DNA of 64,000 nucleotides from Punctularia strigosozonata HHB-11173 SS5 (lineage: Eukaryota; Basidiomycota; Agaricomycetes; Corticiales; Punctulariaceae). The notes under the pieces are model-generated. The model made no database searches. It worked only from the letters and a program-made list of their open reading frames with translations, and was not told the DNA's origin. Where the stretch lies: assembly GCF_000264995.1 (NCBI RefSeq), contig NW_006767450.1, positions 262,494 through 326,493 of the forward strand, written 5' to 3'. Position 1 is the stretch's first letter. Every line of letters starts with the position of its first letter. Of this stretch, positions 22,410 to 34,273 are shown piece after piece. The position numbers and the translations under genes are program-made.

Positions 22410-24255
22410 TTACAGCGTCACAATCCTCCAGCCCTCCTCGATACACTTCCTCCACTCCACCCATAGTTCCTCGCCCTCCGCATCTGCCCCCTCCTCCACT
22501 TCCTCCGGCCTCAAGACCTGTCTCACCACTACCTCACCCGTAGCCTCCTCGTTGGACACGACGCGGCCCAGATGTACCAAGTTCTCGGGCGTGAACGTCC
22601 GCGGGTCGAGCGCGAGCGCCATCCACCCGACGAGCTGTCCGACGGCCAGCAACTTCTGGTCCAGCGCCTGCGCAAACGTCTCCCAGCCAGACTCCACGCG
22701 GCTCCAGTCGATGTCTCCAGCGCCACCTCCCTCTTCCCCTTCCTCAACGCCGTAGTCCAGCGTGATCGCCTGCACGTCCCGTTCCTCTTCCTCCTCATGC
22801 TGTTCTTCTCGCCAGTGAGGCTGCACTAGCCGGTCCCGTGCCTTCTTCTTGCCCTTGCCCCTCTTGCCGTGGTTCACGTCCGCCTCGACGTCGACGCTCG
22901 TCACAAACACGTTAGGCGGCACCTGTCCCATCGCTTGGAGTTCAGACGGCGGGACAAGTCGCGGCAAAGCATGGGTCTGCGCGTTCGACGACGCAGCCGC
23001 AGAGCTCTGTGCAGGCGCGCTCGCGGACGCAGACGTGGATGCGTTCTTCCCTTCCACACCATCGCTGCGCCCTTCGGACGTGGCCCCAAACACGATTTTG
23101 GCGGGCGCAGAAATCGCCGCTTGCTTGAACCCCTTCCTCTTGTTTTTGTTGCTCAGAGACGACATCATGAACGGCCCCGCGCCGGTGAGAGGTTTCACGG
23201 GTGCTCGCTGCGGCGCCGAAGACGGGCCCGCGACGGGTTCAGTAGGTAGTGGAGCGGGAGTGCTGCTTGCGCTGAGAGGTAGAGCGGTGGACGCCAGGCT
23301 CGGCAAGGGGGCCATAGAGGAGGAGGCACGCTGCGCTTCGCGGTCGTACTGCCGCTTTTTGCGCCTACGCGCGTTCCGGTTCTGCGTCGCGGTACTGCCT
23401 TGGCCGGGCGGGACGCTGTATTGTAGTCGGCGCAGGGCGGGAGGTTGGACCAGGGGGTTAGGAGTTGTATGACTGCTCACGTCCGTCGGTGGAGTGTCAC
23501 ATAGGAAACGAGAGGCCGCACGTACTGTGGTTTGATTGTAGCTGTGACGGAATGCGTTGGTCGTGTTTTTGGAGCCTGCTTGGGCTTGGAGGGGGAGACG
23601 GTCGGTGCAGACGAAGACGAGCTTGCCGAGCTCGAGCTGCTGTCGCTCTCGGGCTCAGAATCAGAGTCGGAATCGTCAGAATCGGAGTCCTTGCCGTCCG
23701 AGTCGGGCGATGGGTCAGAGCTCGAATCGGACTCTGACGAAGAGGAAGAGCTGCTTTGGTGAACGCGTTTGAGGGCGGGCGTGCTCGCAAGTTTCGTGAC
23801 GGGAGGCGCGTTGTGAGCGGTAGCCGTCTTCGGTCTCTTGCGCACAGGTTCTGTATCTGAAAGAGGTGGTTTGAGCAATGGGTATCTCATTTCTGACTGA
23901 AGGAGGATTCACCCTGTTCGTTCGCCTTCCGCTTGAGCGAACGCGTCTTCGATCGTAGACTGTGGTAAGTATGCGTCAGAACAGGCGGTTGATCCGTCAT
24001 GCGTGAGCGCGCTCACCATATTAGGTCGCCGTCCCTAAGTATGTCAAGAGGACTGTCCTCCAAGAGCTTGAACTCGTCAAGCACGAGTTCGAAGGCGTCC
24101 ATGGTCAATCCTCCGGCTTTTAACTCCTGGACCCGTTCGTACAAAACGGTCTTGAGGTCCGCAACATCTTCACATTCCTTGGGTACTGGGAGCCATATTC
24201 TGAGCGAGACATTAGGAATCTCCGAACTGACCCGTAGACGCGAAGGTAAGGGCAT
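22410..24255 (-). CDS. Coilin-like protein (Cajal body scaffold)
   Basis: Four exons (24255-24017, 23959-23913, 23856-23526, 23472-22410) join in frame to 559 residues. The N-terminal ~80 residues resemble the coilin N-terminal self-association domain (NVSLRIWLPVP, then LLEDSPLDILRDGDLI). Basic nuclear-localisation-like stretches follow (RKRPK; RRRKKR), with a long Ser/Asp/Glu tract between them near 23600-23750. The middle is disordered. The C-terminal ~110 residues (VESGWETFAQAL, LVGWMALALDPRTFTPE, then a terminal EEWR-like segment) resemble the divergent Tudor-like coilin C-terminus. Coilin organises Cajal bodies and snRNP maturation in animals and plants; budding yeast lacks it. The architecture of two end domains with a disordered basic/acidic centre supports the call, but sequence similarity is modest. 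The start codon at 24255 is 229 bp from the divergent Sec63 start. Confidence 0.7.
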
Positions 24256-24484
24256 CCGTGAACCTGCGAGAGCGCGAGGAAGATGGTCGGGAGCAAAACG
24301 CCAATAGCACGGACCCTGATATAGGGTTAGGTGTTACGCCACGACACCGTCCTGTTTCTGGGTCAGCCGTCTGCCAGCGCACATCCTCGTCTTTGTCTTC
24401 GTCCCCGTCCGTGGGTTCACTTGCTTCTCCCCCACCTTTCGTTAATCTCTCTGGGGGAATCGGAACTTGTGAAACTGCGCCACG

Positions 24485-27004
24485 ATGGCGACCTACAACT
24501 ACGATGAATCGGGCAGCATGGCCCTCTACTTCATCCTCACATTTCTGGCGATCATACTCGTGCCGTTTACCATTTCATCGATATCGCCCTCATCCAGTAC
24601 GTAGCAACGCCATGCCTTGTACCAAACCGGCACCGATCTATAATTATATTTAGATAAACAACGAGTCGTCACCGGCTGCCAGTGCCAGCCATGTCTCGAG
24701 CAACGAGAGCGCGTGCGCAAGCGCGAAAAGGGATCGTCATTCCTGCCAAATCTCAGCGCCAAGTCAGCTAGACCAGTATACTATCAAGGAAGCATGCTGA
24801 TCGCCGGTCAATAGGGCCATCTTCTTACTACTCGGCTGGACCGTGTTCGGCCTTCTCGCATGGAAGGTGGCAAACACCAAGCTTGACAACAAGCTGTATG
24901 ACCCATTCGAAATTCTCGGCATCAGCACGGTGAGTCTATGGTTGTTCCCTTGTTGCAACATTTGAGTGCTCATATATTGCGGTCAGGGATCCACAGAAAA
25001 GGAGATCAAGTCGCGGTACAAGAAACTCTCCAAGCAATTGTGCGTCCATACACGTTGACATCACTGTATCTCGCTCACGCCGTTTGGCCCAATCAGCCAC
25101 CCTGACAAGGTGAAGCTCGCCGTGAACGAGACGATCGAGATGGTCGAGGCCCGCTTCGTCGAGATCACGAAGGCTTACAAGTCGCTTACTGACGAAACGA
25201 TCCGCAAAAACTGGGAGCAGTACGGCAACCCCGACGGCCGGCAGGAGCTCTCTATGGGCATCGCGCTCCCGGTATGGGTCATCGAGGGCAAGAACAACAT
25301 CTGGGTGCTCGGCCTATACGGCATCGTGTTCGGTGGCGCCCTCCCGATGCTCGTCGGGCGGTGGTGGTTCGGGAACAGGCAGAAGACGAAGGATGGCGTG
25401 AACGCGCGGACGGCTGCGGCCTTCTTCAAGAGTCTGAAGGAGGAGAGCGGCATGGAGGACGTTGTGAGCGCCCTCGGCAAAGCGTTCTCATACGAGCCGA
25501 CCAAGGCCGCGACGGGCAAGAAGAACGCGAACAAGGAGTTGAAGCAACTTGAGAAGCAGATCGAGGAGAAGCTCGGGGCCAAGTGGCTGGAGGTGCGGAA
25601 GCTGACAGAGGTGGGAGACAATGTGTTGGACGCGCGGAGACGGGCGCTAGTGTTGCTCTACGCGCACGCCTTGCGGCTGCCGGTTCAGGATTCATCTCTT
25701 GTAGCAGGTACGGGGAGATGTAATTCGCCGCCTCATTCAATATTTGCTGACTAGTTATCGATGCAGCCCAAGCCGATGTCCTCCTCCGCACACCGCTCCT
25801 CCTCAACGCGCTCCTGACCATATCTATCGCCCGCAATTGGCTCCTCCCGACCCTCAACGTGATGCGCTTGCACGCATACCTCGCTCAAGCGCTTCCCCCC
25901 ACTCCTTCGTCTGTTGTCACGCCGAAGACGCTGAAGTTTGCGCAACTGCCCAAGATCGAAGAGAATGAAGCCAAGGCTCTAGCACCCACTGCCGACGGAC
26001 TCGAAGACTTCGTGACCGCGCTCGAGGCTAAGGGTGATGCGCGAGCGGCAGAAGCGAAGAAGGCAGTGGAAAAGTGGGGCAAGTTGGACGTTGTAGACAT
26101 CGCATTCAAAGGTATCGTGTTCCTCTTACCCAGCTCACACCTTTTGCTAACTTCCGTGCCGTACCAATAGTGATCGGCGAGCGCCTCGTTACCCCGCAAG
26201 CAATCGTCTTCCTCGTTGTCAAATTGCGGATAACGCCCCCTGGCCTTGCTGCCGCATCAACTGCCGTTAAGAAGGAAGAGGAGGACGTAGAGGACGTGAA
26301 GCGGCGCGTGAAGCTGAACGACGAGAAGGACTACGAGTTCCTGACCGGCAAACGCGACGCGGAGCCGCTACCCGAAGGACAAGAGGACACCGTCGGCTGG
26401 GCGCACGCTCCCTATTGGCCTGCGGTACGCGCTTATTCCCAGCATGTCACCTATTGTTCACCAGCTCACATCACCTTTGATACTAGAATCGCAAGCCCTC
26501 GTGGTGGCTCGTCCTGGCAGACGACAAGATGAACAAGGTAGTCGTCCCACCAATGCGCATCACCGACGTGCCTCTTGCCAAGCCTGGCGCGGATCGCGAT
26601 TACCGGTCGTACAAACTGCAGTTCCAGGCGCCACCAAACGTCGGCCTTTACACATGGAAAGTGTACTTTGTCAGCGACACATTCGTGGGCGAGGAGGTGC
26701 AACGGGACATTACGGTACGTCGCATTCGTCGTAGTCTTCCCGGATCCATTCCTGGATTGCTGAACGTTGCTTCCGCCCCTCATATCTTTAGCTGAAGATC
26801 GACGACCTGTCTGTGTTGTCCGCGGAGGAGCAGGGCGCGGAGGATGAAATATCGGATCCCGATGAGGACACGCTTGCGGGCCAGATGGCGGCATTACGAG
26901 GAGGCGCGGTGAAGAAGCGCACGGAGGAGGAGAGCGACGATGAGAGTGGAACGGACGACGATGAAGAGAGCGACGATGATTCCAGCAGTAGCGATAGCGA
27001 TTGA
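24485..27004 (+). CDS. SEC63: Sec63, ER translocon J-domain subunit
   Basis: Sec63 is an ER membrane protein that recruits the Hsp70 BiP/Kar2 to the Sec61 channel for post-translational protein import. Nine exons (24485-24596, 24654-24762, 24815-24929, 24987-25039, 25097-25707, 25767-26111, 26171-26424, 26487-26714, 26792-27004) join in frame to 679 residues, the usual length. Membrane helices: one at residues ~12-32, one in IFLLLGWTVFGLLAWKV, and one in LGLYGIVFGGALPMLVG. The lumenal J domain between the second and third starts at YDPFEILGIS and carries the HPD tripeptide, created by splicing at 25040-25096. The Sec63/Brl domain follows, then an acidic tail of Glu, Asp and Ser typical for binding Sec62. 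The motif VVTGCQCQPCLEQRER after helix 1 matches fungal relatives. Very secure. Confidence 0.97.
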
Positions 27005-27505
27005 GGGTTTTGTGTACTGTATCGATCGCCTATATAAACTACTAGCATTCATCGGGTAATTCGCGACAATGCATGGGCGGACTCGCTCCGATGCTATCCA
27101 AGACCGAGCTATAAGCATCATGTTTCTGTGCTAAGATGGATTATACATATAACGGCGTTCAAGTCCGCCGCAATATAGCACTTTGAACGTCAATGGATGC
27201 AGTATCATCGGGCCTTGCGTAGACTAGCGCGTCAATGGCGCGACACAAAGCCATGCATAGGCGTCAAGTGATTGTGTGCCATGCGGCGATTTCACCATCT
27301 CGTTCTATAAATTGACGATGAACATAAACGAGCAAATCGATAGAGCCAATATCAGCGTACGGCATATAGTAATGTCAGGCCGAGGTTAGATCGGCAGCGA
27401 CAGCCTAGCTATTTTTCGATCGAGTCCACTACCATAGAGGGCGTTGCTGCCAAACACAACATCAGTACATTGACAACGGATGATTGCAAAATAGTTCCCG
27501 TACGT
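27005..27505. other. Convergent 3' intergenic region (Sec63 / Tsr2)
   Basis: About 500 bp, richer in A+T than the genes, holds the 3' ends of two convergent genes. No other gene was seen. Confidence 0.6.
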
Positions 27506-28111
27506 TCATCGTCGCCCTTTACCCTTGCTTTTGACGAGGGTAAAGCCATCTTCATCCACCTCAGGTTCTTCTTTCGTCGGTGCTTCTCTCGCAGGCACCA
27601 AGGTTGGCGCTTGATCACTATCCTCCATCTCGACGTCTTCATCGCCGCTTTCCTCGTCATCCTCCCAATCGCTCCCTTCCGCAATCGCATCTTCTACCTT
27701 TACGTCGATCTTCCTTCCCCTCAGTTTCTCTGCCTGCTGCTCCAACGCTTTTATGTGCTCTTCTCTCCCCGCCTCTGCATCCTCCCACATTTTCACCACA
27801 TCGCGCGCGACGCCCTCCACGCTATCATCTTCTAAGTTGCAGTCGAATTCGTCCTCCATTATCTGTAGCAGCATCTCCGTGACATACTCCGCATCGGGAG
27901 TGGGATGAGTCTCCTCGAAAGCGTCGACGAGCACGGATGCGAGCCAGGTGCGCTTCTCAGCAGATGCGGGTCCACCCCAGCCCTGCTCGACGGCTACGCG
28001 CAGTGCGGGCCACACAGCCAGACGGGCGATAGTTCCCCGAGCAAACAGCACAGATCGGGACGGTGCTGCGCTACTTGTTGTCGTAGATGTAGCGCTGGAT
28101 GTAGATGCCAT
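27506..28111 (-). CDS. TSR2: Tsr2, pre-rRNA processing factor / Rps26 chaperone
   Basis: Tsr2 escorts ribosomal protein eS26 and is needed for 20S to 18S rRNA maturation. A single exon encodes 201 residues if the start is the ATG at 28111 (MASTSSATST); an in-frame frame continues upstream to 28204 but begins in an unlike Arg-rich stretch and would overlap the Grc3 leader, so the shorter start is preferred. The WGG domain is clear: FARGTIARLAVWPALRVAVE, QGWGG at about residues 44-48, and LQIMEDEFDCNLEDDS. The C-terminal half is acidic (EDDEESGDEDVEMEDSD) and ends in a basic KSKGKGRR, as in relatives. It is divergent to Grc3 with 59 bp between start codons. Confidence 0.95.
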   Translation of the reverse strand: MASTSSATSTTTSSAAPSRSVLFARGTIARLAVWPALRVAVEQGWGGPASAEKRTWLASVLVDAFEETHPTPDAEYVTEMLLQIMEDEFDCNLEDDSVEGVARDVVKMWEDAEAGREEHIKALEQQAEKLRGRKIDVKVEDAIAEGSDWEDDEESGDEDVEMEDSDQAPTLVPAREAPTKEEPEVDEDGFTLVKSKGKGRR

Positions 28112-28170
28112 GATGAGATTGAGCAAGAGCAAAATGCGGTGCAAAATTTCTGCAAAGGAGGTTTCTTCTG
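28112..28170. promoter_or_regulatory. Short bidirectional promoter, Tsr2 / Grc3
   Basis: Only 59 bp separates the two start codons, so core promoter elements must overlap the leaders or the coding ends of both genes. The segment is A/G-rich on the plus strand (GAGCAAGAGCAAAATGCG). No TATA box was seen. Confidence 0.55.
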
Positions 28171-30771
28171 ATGCTCTCCGCCGTCGCCGCTCGCAAGGCT
28201 GCATTTGCTAAAGCCAATGAAGCTACTATACCATCCCCTGCCCCAGATGGAAACATCAACAAAGCCAATACAACGCCAATGAAGCCGCCAAAGAAACGGA
28301 AGGCCTCTGGTAAAGCCGGCAAGTCAGAGCAAGCTTCTACCCCGAGCAGTACGCCCCAGCCGACGAGGAAGAAGCGGAGGAGGAAGGCACTTGTGCCTAC
28401 TACGCAAGCGACAGAGGGTGTAACCCCTCTTTACAACAATCCCGATATAGTTTCCTTTGCGTCCAGTATTCATGAGGACGACTCAGACCAGTCGTTCATC
28501 GGAAGCGACCTCGAGATGGAAGCGGCAGAGGAAAGCTCTGTCGTTAAGGTCGTTCCCTCTGCCACGACACGCTTTCTGGATGGGAAGAGGGCATGGTCAC
28601 CCAGCAGAGCACTCCTTGATTCATCGGACGACGAAGAGATACAAGATACTCCCATTCACTCTGCCATTGCGTGCTATGACATCCCTCCTGTATCAACGCT
28701 CAGGCCGATTCGCGACCAGAACATATTCCATCTCACTCCTCAGGAAGTCTCAGCCTTAGGTATCGCCTCGCCCTCCCCTGCAACTTTCGTTCTACTAGTC
28801 CCGGATGAGACCCTATCTCTCATCGGCACCTACGCCTTGACCATACTACGAGGGGCCGTTTCCCTCCAAAATGTGACTCTACGACCTTCTCTAACCTCGC
28901 ATCGCGTCTTCGCCTCTCGTCTCTCCCCTATATCGCCCATTCGCGCTCTGAAGATGGACACGGTACTTGCAGTTGAGGGTTTGGATATGTGCCTGCCAAG
29001 GAGGATCAAGGCCATCGTTGGCAACAGGATCGCGGTCGTCATCCAGGAGCTTCGGACAGGCGTAGAGAATCTATCCAAAGTTTGCCGCTTGTTCTCTGGT
29101 GCTTTCCGGACATCGCAAGATGAATCCACAGACGATATAGGTCTCACTGGGATCCACATGGTCCGTTTTCCTTCCGCATTCATCCAATGCCACTAACAAT
29201 TACTCTCCAGATAACCAATGCTGCTCGCGATTTGCATCCTCTGCGCATCCTTCCTTCATGGAATGTGGCATTGCAAGACGCACTCCCACATCAAGCGCGG
29301 CACGATTCAGTACAGGTCATGGATGCAGTACGGACTCCTGTTTATTTGATACGAGGGCCTAAGAAAGTGGGCAAGAGTAACTTTTCCCGAACGTTGCTCA
29401 ACACTCTGCTCGGGCAGTGAGTCGTTACACTTTGCGTTCGTAGATATCTGTTCACACTGCTATTCCCTCATCCAACTCAGCTACCGACGTGCCGCTTTCC
29501 TCGAATGTGATCTCGGTCAGTCTGAGTTTACACCGCCAGGCATGGTCTCACTGGCCATCATCGAACAACCTGTCTTCGGTGCGGTTCTGAGTGCCCCCTT
29601 TAGTCCGAAAGTGACGCTCACTCCGTATGATCACTGTTTACTGTGGCCAGGTCCCGCCTTCACACACCTCACGGTGCCGTTCCGTGCTCACTACATCGGC
29701 TCGTCTACCGCTCGATCATTGCCCTCACTATACCTCGATGCCATCCAAGCGTTGATACAAAGCTATAGGCTCGAAGTGCAACATGCGACGTTCCTTCTTG
29801 ATGGGGATGTCGTCCAAGGTCCTGCCAACGGCGATGATGGAGACCAGCTGATCGAAGACGCGATACCTTTGGTCGTGAACACGATGGGCTGGTCGAAGGG
29901 GATGGGTGCGGACCTCAATGCGCGCATTGAAGAGATGCTCGACCCTACGTGCATCTTCGAATTTCGATCTCCCTCATACCCCGACGATATATCGAACATC
30001 CAAGTCTTGCCCGACCCGTACGGTTACAGTAGCACGATAGGCTTCCTGCAAGAGGGTCGCAACCGCCGATATATACTCGAGCCAGCCATCTCTCCATTGA
30101 GTCCAGCCTTTACGAACTACCGCCCCGCCGACGCACGAACATTGTCCTTGTTATCCTATTTCTACGGCATCTTTTCCGCCTCAACTAACTCTTCGGGTGC
30201 CTTCTTGATGGTCTCCTCATGGAATTCCTCCTTGCCCTTATGTGCCTTGCCACCATACGAGGTACTTCCTTCCATCGCGCTGGACAAAGTTGTTTTAGCG
30301 GGCGCGGGGTTTGAAGACGTGGTTCCGACTGAAATCGTTCGGGTGTTGAACGGCGCCCTCGTTGCCCTTGTCAGCTGCGAACCTGGAGCTGAAGACTCGA
30401 CATCCGATTCAAGAGTTCATACCGGCGGCATACCCTACGTCCAGGCAGCGCCCCCTCCCTCGCCCAACTTGTCCAGTTGCCTGGGCTTGGCACTCATCCG
30501 CTCTGTTCAACTATCGTCGGAGCATACGGACGAAAAACCATTGCAGATCCTCACGCCGCTTCCACCCTCCTTACTTGCGTCATGTCGCGTGTTAGTCAAG
30601 GGCGAACAAGAGCTCCCTGTATGGGGGATGCTGGACTTCCGGTCCTCTGGTGGAGAAGTGGCGGGCATGGATAAGGACAACGTACCGTATCTGCGGTGGG
30701 GCCCGTCCGAGGGTGCAGGAGGTGAGAAGAGAAGGGTGAGGCGTAACTTGATGCGGAAGGGTCAGATATGA
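28171..30771 (+). CDS. GRC3: Grc3 / Nol9 family polynucleotide 5'-hydroxyl kinase
   Basis: Grc3 phosphorylates the 5' end left by Las1 cleavage of ITS2 during 25S/5.8S rRNA maturation in the nucleolus. Three exons (28171-29160, 29211-29416, 29481-30771) join in frame to 828 residues, in the fungal range. The N-terminal ~170 residues are basic and disordered (PPKKRKASGK, RKKRRRK). A beta-rich N-domain follows. The kinase domain has the P-loop GPKKVGKSNFSR just before the second intron, then AAFLECDLGQSEFTPPG across it, with the Asp typical of the Clp1/Grc3 clan, and VVNTMGWSKGMG. The C-terminal domain ends with a basic RRVRRNLMRKGQI. The start at 28171 is the first ATG after the divergent Tsr2 start. 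Confidence 0.94.
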
Positions 30772-32022
30772 CGCCGACGAGGAAGAGGCAATGGCTTCAT
30801 CGGAATATTACGACGACCTCGTGTTCTGTCCTCGCCAACCATCGATTCCACCTCTTGCGGTACCTGGGGGAGACCCCGTCGGGTTGAATTCTCAGCAGTT
30901 GTTCATCAGGCATCATGCGTGAAATACGGCGCATTTCTCGTTGATCGGCGGCACTAAAGGTGGGTATAAGCTTTTCCGCCTGGCGGAGGCTTGGATGGGT
31001 CTATATGTGCTGCATATTAGTTGCCACATTCCCCCTTTCCGGTTCGTGGCGGCGCACGCAAGGTGAACGCACCTGGTCAGGGAAGACGAGGCGGTGCCAT
31101 TTGCAGAAGGTCTTCGCCGAAATGACGTTCACGCATGAAAGGGACGATTTCTGTTTATGTCCTCGCCGTGTGTGGGTGATTGGAGGTAGTCGCGCCTCGT
31201 AGGAAGATACTATCGGCACCGTTTCACAATGTCGCGCACTGCACTTTGCAAGATACAGCCGATACGGTTCCGACTCGCGCCAGTATTTCTCCTCCTCCTC
31301 CTTGGAAACGTGTCTTTGTGTACCATCAACGGATCCGGAGTGCCACCTATCCCATCCTATGCTTTGCCTGAGATGGCCTGCCCAACGGCAGATTGCCGAA
31401 ATAAGGCCAGACTGGCAACGGAGTGTTCCAGTTCGAATGTGGCGCAACTCGAGGGAGCGCGCAGAGAGTGCCGCAATAACGAGAAGAGGAACCAACAAGC
31501 CTTCGTTAAGGATCCAAAGAGACCCGACCGTTGGGAACCATGTGCGACCCCAGCAGGCCCTATAAGTATGCATTCTGCCAACCCCAAAGTGCTCCGGGTA
31601 GTTGAGAGTCAAGAACGCGGCCAGTTGAGAGTCGAGAACTGGGGAGGGTGAGACGAGTAGCACGAGCTGCGAGCTCCTGGAGGCTACGACCAGTATCATG
31701 TACAGGCTGCCTCGAGTGCCCAGGGCAGGTAGAACCATTCACTGCGTTCACAATAACGTCCATGCACGGTGCTGATGGCCATGCGATTCCGTCGTGGACC
31801 TGCCGAGGCTCTACTACCATGTCTCATATGACCTGAGACAACGTGGCGAGACCCGTCGCTCCATGTCTCAAACGCGTTTCAGAAGTCGCACTGTCCGTTT
31901 GAATGGAATACAAAGAGACAAAGGCATATTACTGACAAGACTGAGCGATCCAGTGCAGCAGCAAAGGATATTAAACGCACTATAGTCGGTTCTCTCCGTA
32001 CTCGTGTAATCTCCGCGGCCAT
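30772..32022. other. Intergenic region, no secure gene
   Basis: About 1.25 kb lies between the convergent Grc3 and MDR genes. A 245-codon minus-strand frame (31001-31738) and a 140-codon plus-strand frame (31229-31651) overlap here; neither shows a domain. The first ~110 bp after the Grc3 stop reads as DADEEEAMASSEYYDDLVF in another frame, which looks coding-like and could be an eroded alternative C-terminus. Confidence 0.45.
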
Positions 32023-33796
32023 TCATTTCCAAGGATCAAAGACTACCTTGCCGCACCGTCCCTTATCGAACTCCTCATACCAGCGTGCAGCCTCATCAAA
32101 ACCAACGATACGCTCAACGAGGCTTTGACCTTGACCGACGCTCCCGAAAATGCCAAGGTGTCTGGAGAGCACTTCGGACGCGAGTGGGAAGAGCGCACGT
32201 ACCGGGCACCGCCCAAAATCAAAGGAGACCTGTCGAATATGATCATTAAGTCCGCCTGTGACTCATGCAGTAAGGACAAGATAAATCGCACGTTTTTATC
32301 ATACACTTGGCGACCGGTGAACGGTAATGGCGGGCCTTGATGCACGCCGACCGAAGATATGATTCCGAAAGGTCGAACGAGATCGTAAGCGAGACTCAGA
32401 GCACTGTTATTCCCAACGACCTGCGAACAGGGTTTAGCAGGCTCGTGTGACCGTGAGATTTGGGCAAACCTCTAGGATTCCATTACAGCCTACGCCATCC
32501 GTCCATTTCTCCACTACCCCGGGTGCATCTTCAATAGACGCGATGACTAGGTCATTTTGTCCCAGCCTATACTTGACATCCATGGCATCGTGTATTTTTT
32601 GCACTTTTTCCCTCCTACTATGCAGAGGATCGACGGCAACCAGCCGAACGGGGCAAGGGCGCGATGTCTCCGAGATAGCATCCAGAAGGCTGACAAATGC
32701 ACACTGAGAAGGTCAGTTGCTGCGTCAGTGAATGCTCCATCGGGAGCTTCGCCGGCACGTACGATTCCGACGGGTCCGAGGCCCACGACGGCGATCGTGA
32801 GCGACCGATCTTTCTCTAGGAGAGGAAGAGAGGAAAGAAGCTCGGCCCCGTATGCTTCTTTGGTATTGCTAGGGTGGAAAGGCCAAGCGTTCAACGGCCA
32901 CGATTTTCCTTGCAGCATCGGCGCAATCTTCTGGTTCTGCAACAGCTGCATTACCGCAAAAAGCCCCGTCGGTAAAATATCACCGAGTAGGAGATACGAG
33001 GCGTCGTGGACGCCGGTGCGACCACCGGGGATGCGAAAGAGTGTCCCACCGGCTTTGGGCACGCGAACATATTGCGCTTGACCTCCCGGCAGATCATGAA
33101 TTCCGAACAACTTTGAGTGTATGCATCTGCACGTAAAGCCCACGCGGCAAAAGCTGTAAAATATTGGCCCAATGAGGTCGAGATCATACAATCTTTCGTG
33201 GCGAATCCGTTGCTGACTTACTGACATTCCCCACACGACACTGTGAAAGGACTTATCACTTCGTCCCCTATTTTTAGCGTTGAATATAGTTGCGGTCTCC
33301 CTTTCGCGTGAGAAGGAGAGAAATTGCTGCCGAGCGCAACTACTGTTCCGATAAACTCATGCCCACAGACAAGTCTTGTTCAAGCACGCATGGTGAGCAC
33401 CAGTTCGCCATAAACAGATGGGAGCCTACTCCTCGTGAACATCTTCGTGACCACGATAGATATGCAGGTCGCTTCCGCATAGTCCAGCAAGCTGAATTGA
33501 ATCGTAGTCAAGCATCAATCGGGATCGGGCCACGGTTGGCGCATCTACTGTTTCATCCAGTAAGCATGTTTACCGCCTTGCAGAGACCATGCCTCATCGG
33601 CGCTACGGACACTACCTTGATCTTGATGATCGCATCATCAGGCTGTTCAAGGCTGGAAGGGGGTGTGCTATGAGTAACTGGGCGTCGACATGTGCCATTA
33701 GGGTGCTTGCCTTGGAATGGGAATATCTTCCACCCGTATATCGTATGAGGGGGGATGCCATCGGATCGCTTTCTGTATCTCTGGCAGCGCCGCCAT
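32023..33796 (-). CDS. Zinc-type medium-chain dehydrogenase/reductase (alcohol dehydrogenase-like)
   Basis: The protein is a probable NAD(P)-dependent alcohol or polyol dehydrogenase in the cytosol; substrate cannot be read from sequence. Eight exons (33796-33711, 33652-33616, 33491-33430, 33374-33222, 33153-32763, 32703-32470, 32420-32292, 32229-32023) join in frame to 432 residues. Catalytic zinc region: LAGLCGSDLHIYRGHED and CGHEFIGTVV. Structural zinc cysteines: CGECHFCRVGFTCRC, split by the intron at 33154-33221. PGGQAQYVRVP follows. The Rossmann fold has VVGLGPVGICAF, split at 32704-32762. The end is GFDEAARWYEEFDKG then KVVFDPWK. The first intron (33653-33710) starts with GC rather than GT. 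The second (33492-33615) is 124 bp, about twice the usual length. An insert of about 30 residues after ILPTGLFA is normal for this basidiomycete subgroup as I recall it. Confidence 0.9.
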
Positions 33797-34273
33797 ATAG
33801 AGAGTTGTGCAGATAGCGTAGTATGCAGAGTACTATCGCGAGCAGAAGAAGACCGAACTGATGACTAAGCTGGGCGGTTTGTCGCAGGCCTCGTCGATCG
33901 CGTTCCCAGCCTCGGGTTGTCCTCGAGGGCGGAGTTTTCTCACTGTTCGGGATCCCACCACAGTCCTTATGCGTGCAGTCACACAGCGTCAGGTTGCAGT
34001 CGCGTCCTTCGAGGTCGACGTCGTTATGATATAATGGAACTCACTGAAACCTCGGGGCTTTTGGCAATGAACTCCCAAAACAGAGCATCGCTCCGAGGAC
34101 CTTTCTCCCACCGAAGAAAAACACCTTTGGCTGCAGTAACGCTAAGCGACACTTCTCTCCGCCCTACCGTGCTCGTCTCTGCCTAATTCTGCCAATCCGA
34201 ATGTACTGCTTTGAGCCTGCGACACGAGTTATTAAGTTCTAGCTCATGGGAGACTGGATAATTTGCAGGCAAC
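33797..34273. promoter_or_regulatory. Divergent promoter region, MDR / GH79
   Basis: This 477 bp lies between two divergent start codons and should drive both genes. No specific binding site was identified. Confidence 0.45.

Noticed and set aside
31001-31738. 245-codon minus-strand open frame between Grc3 and MDR
   Set aside because: No domain, no splice support, and overlaps a plus-strand frame of similar quality; chance cannot be excluded.
32230-32469. Apparent frameshifts in the MDR gene
   Set aside because: All resolve with GT-AG introns (plus one GC-AG), giving a complete 432-residue protein; the gene is not broken.
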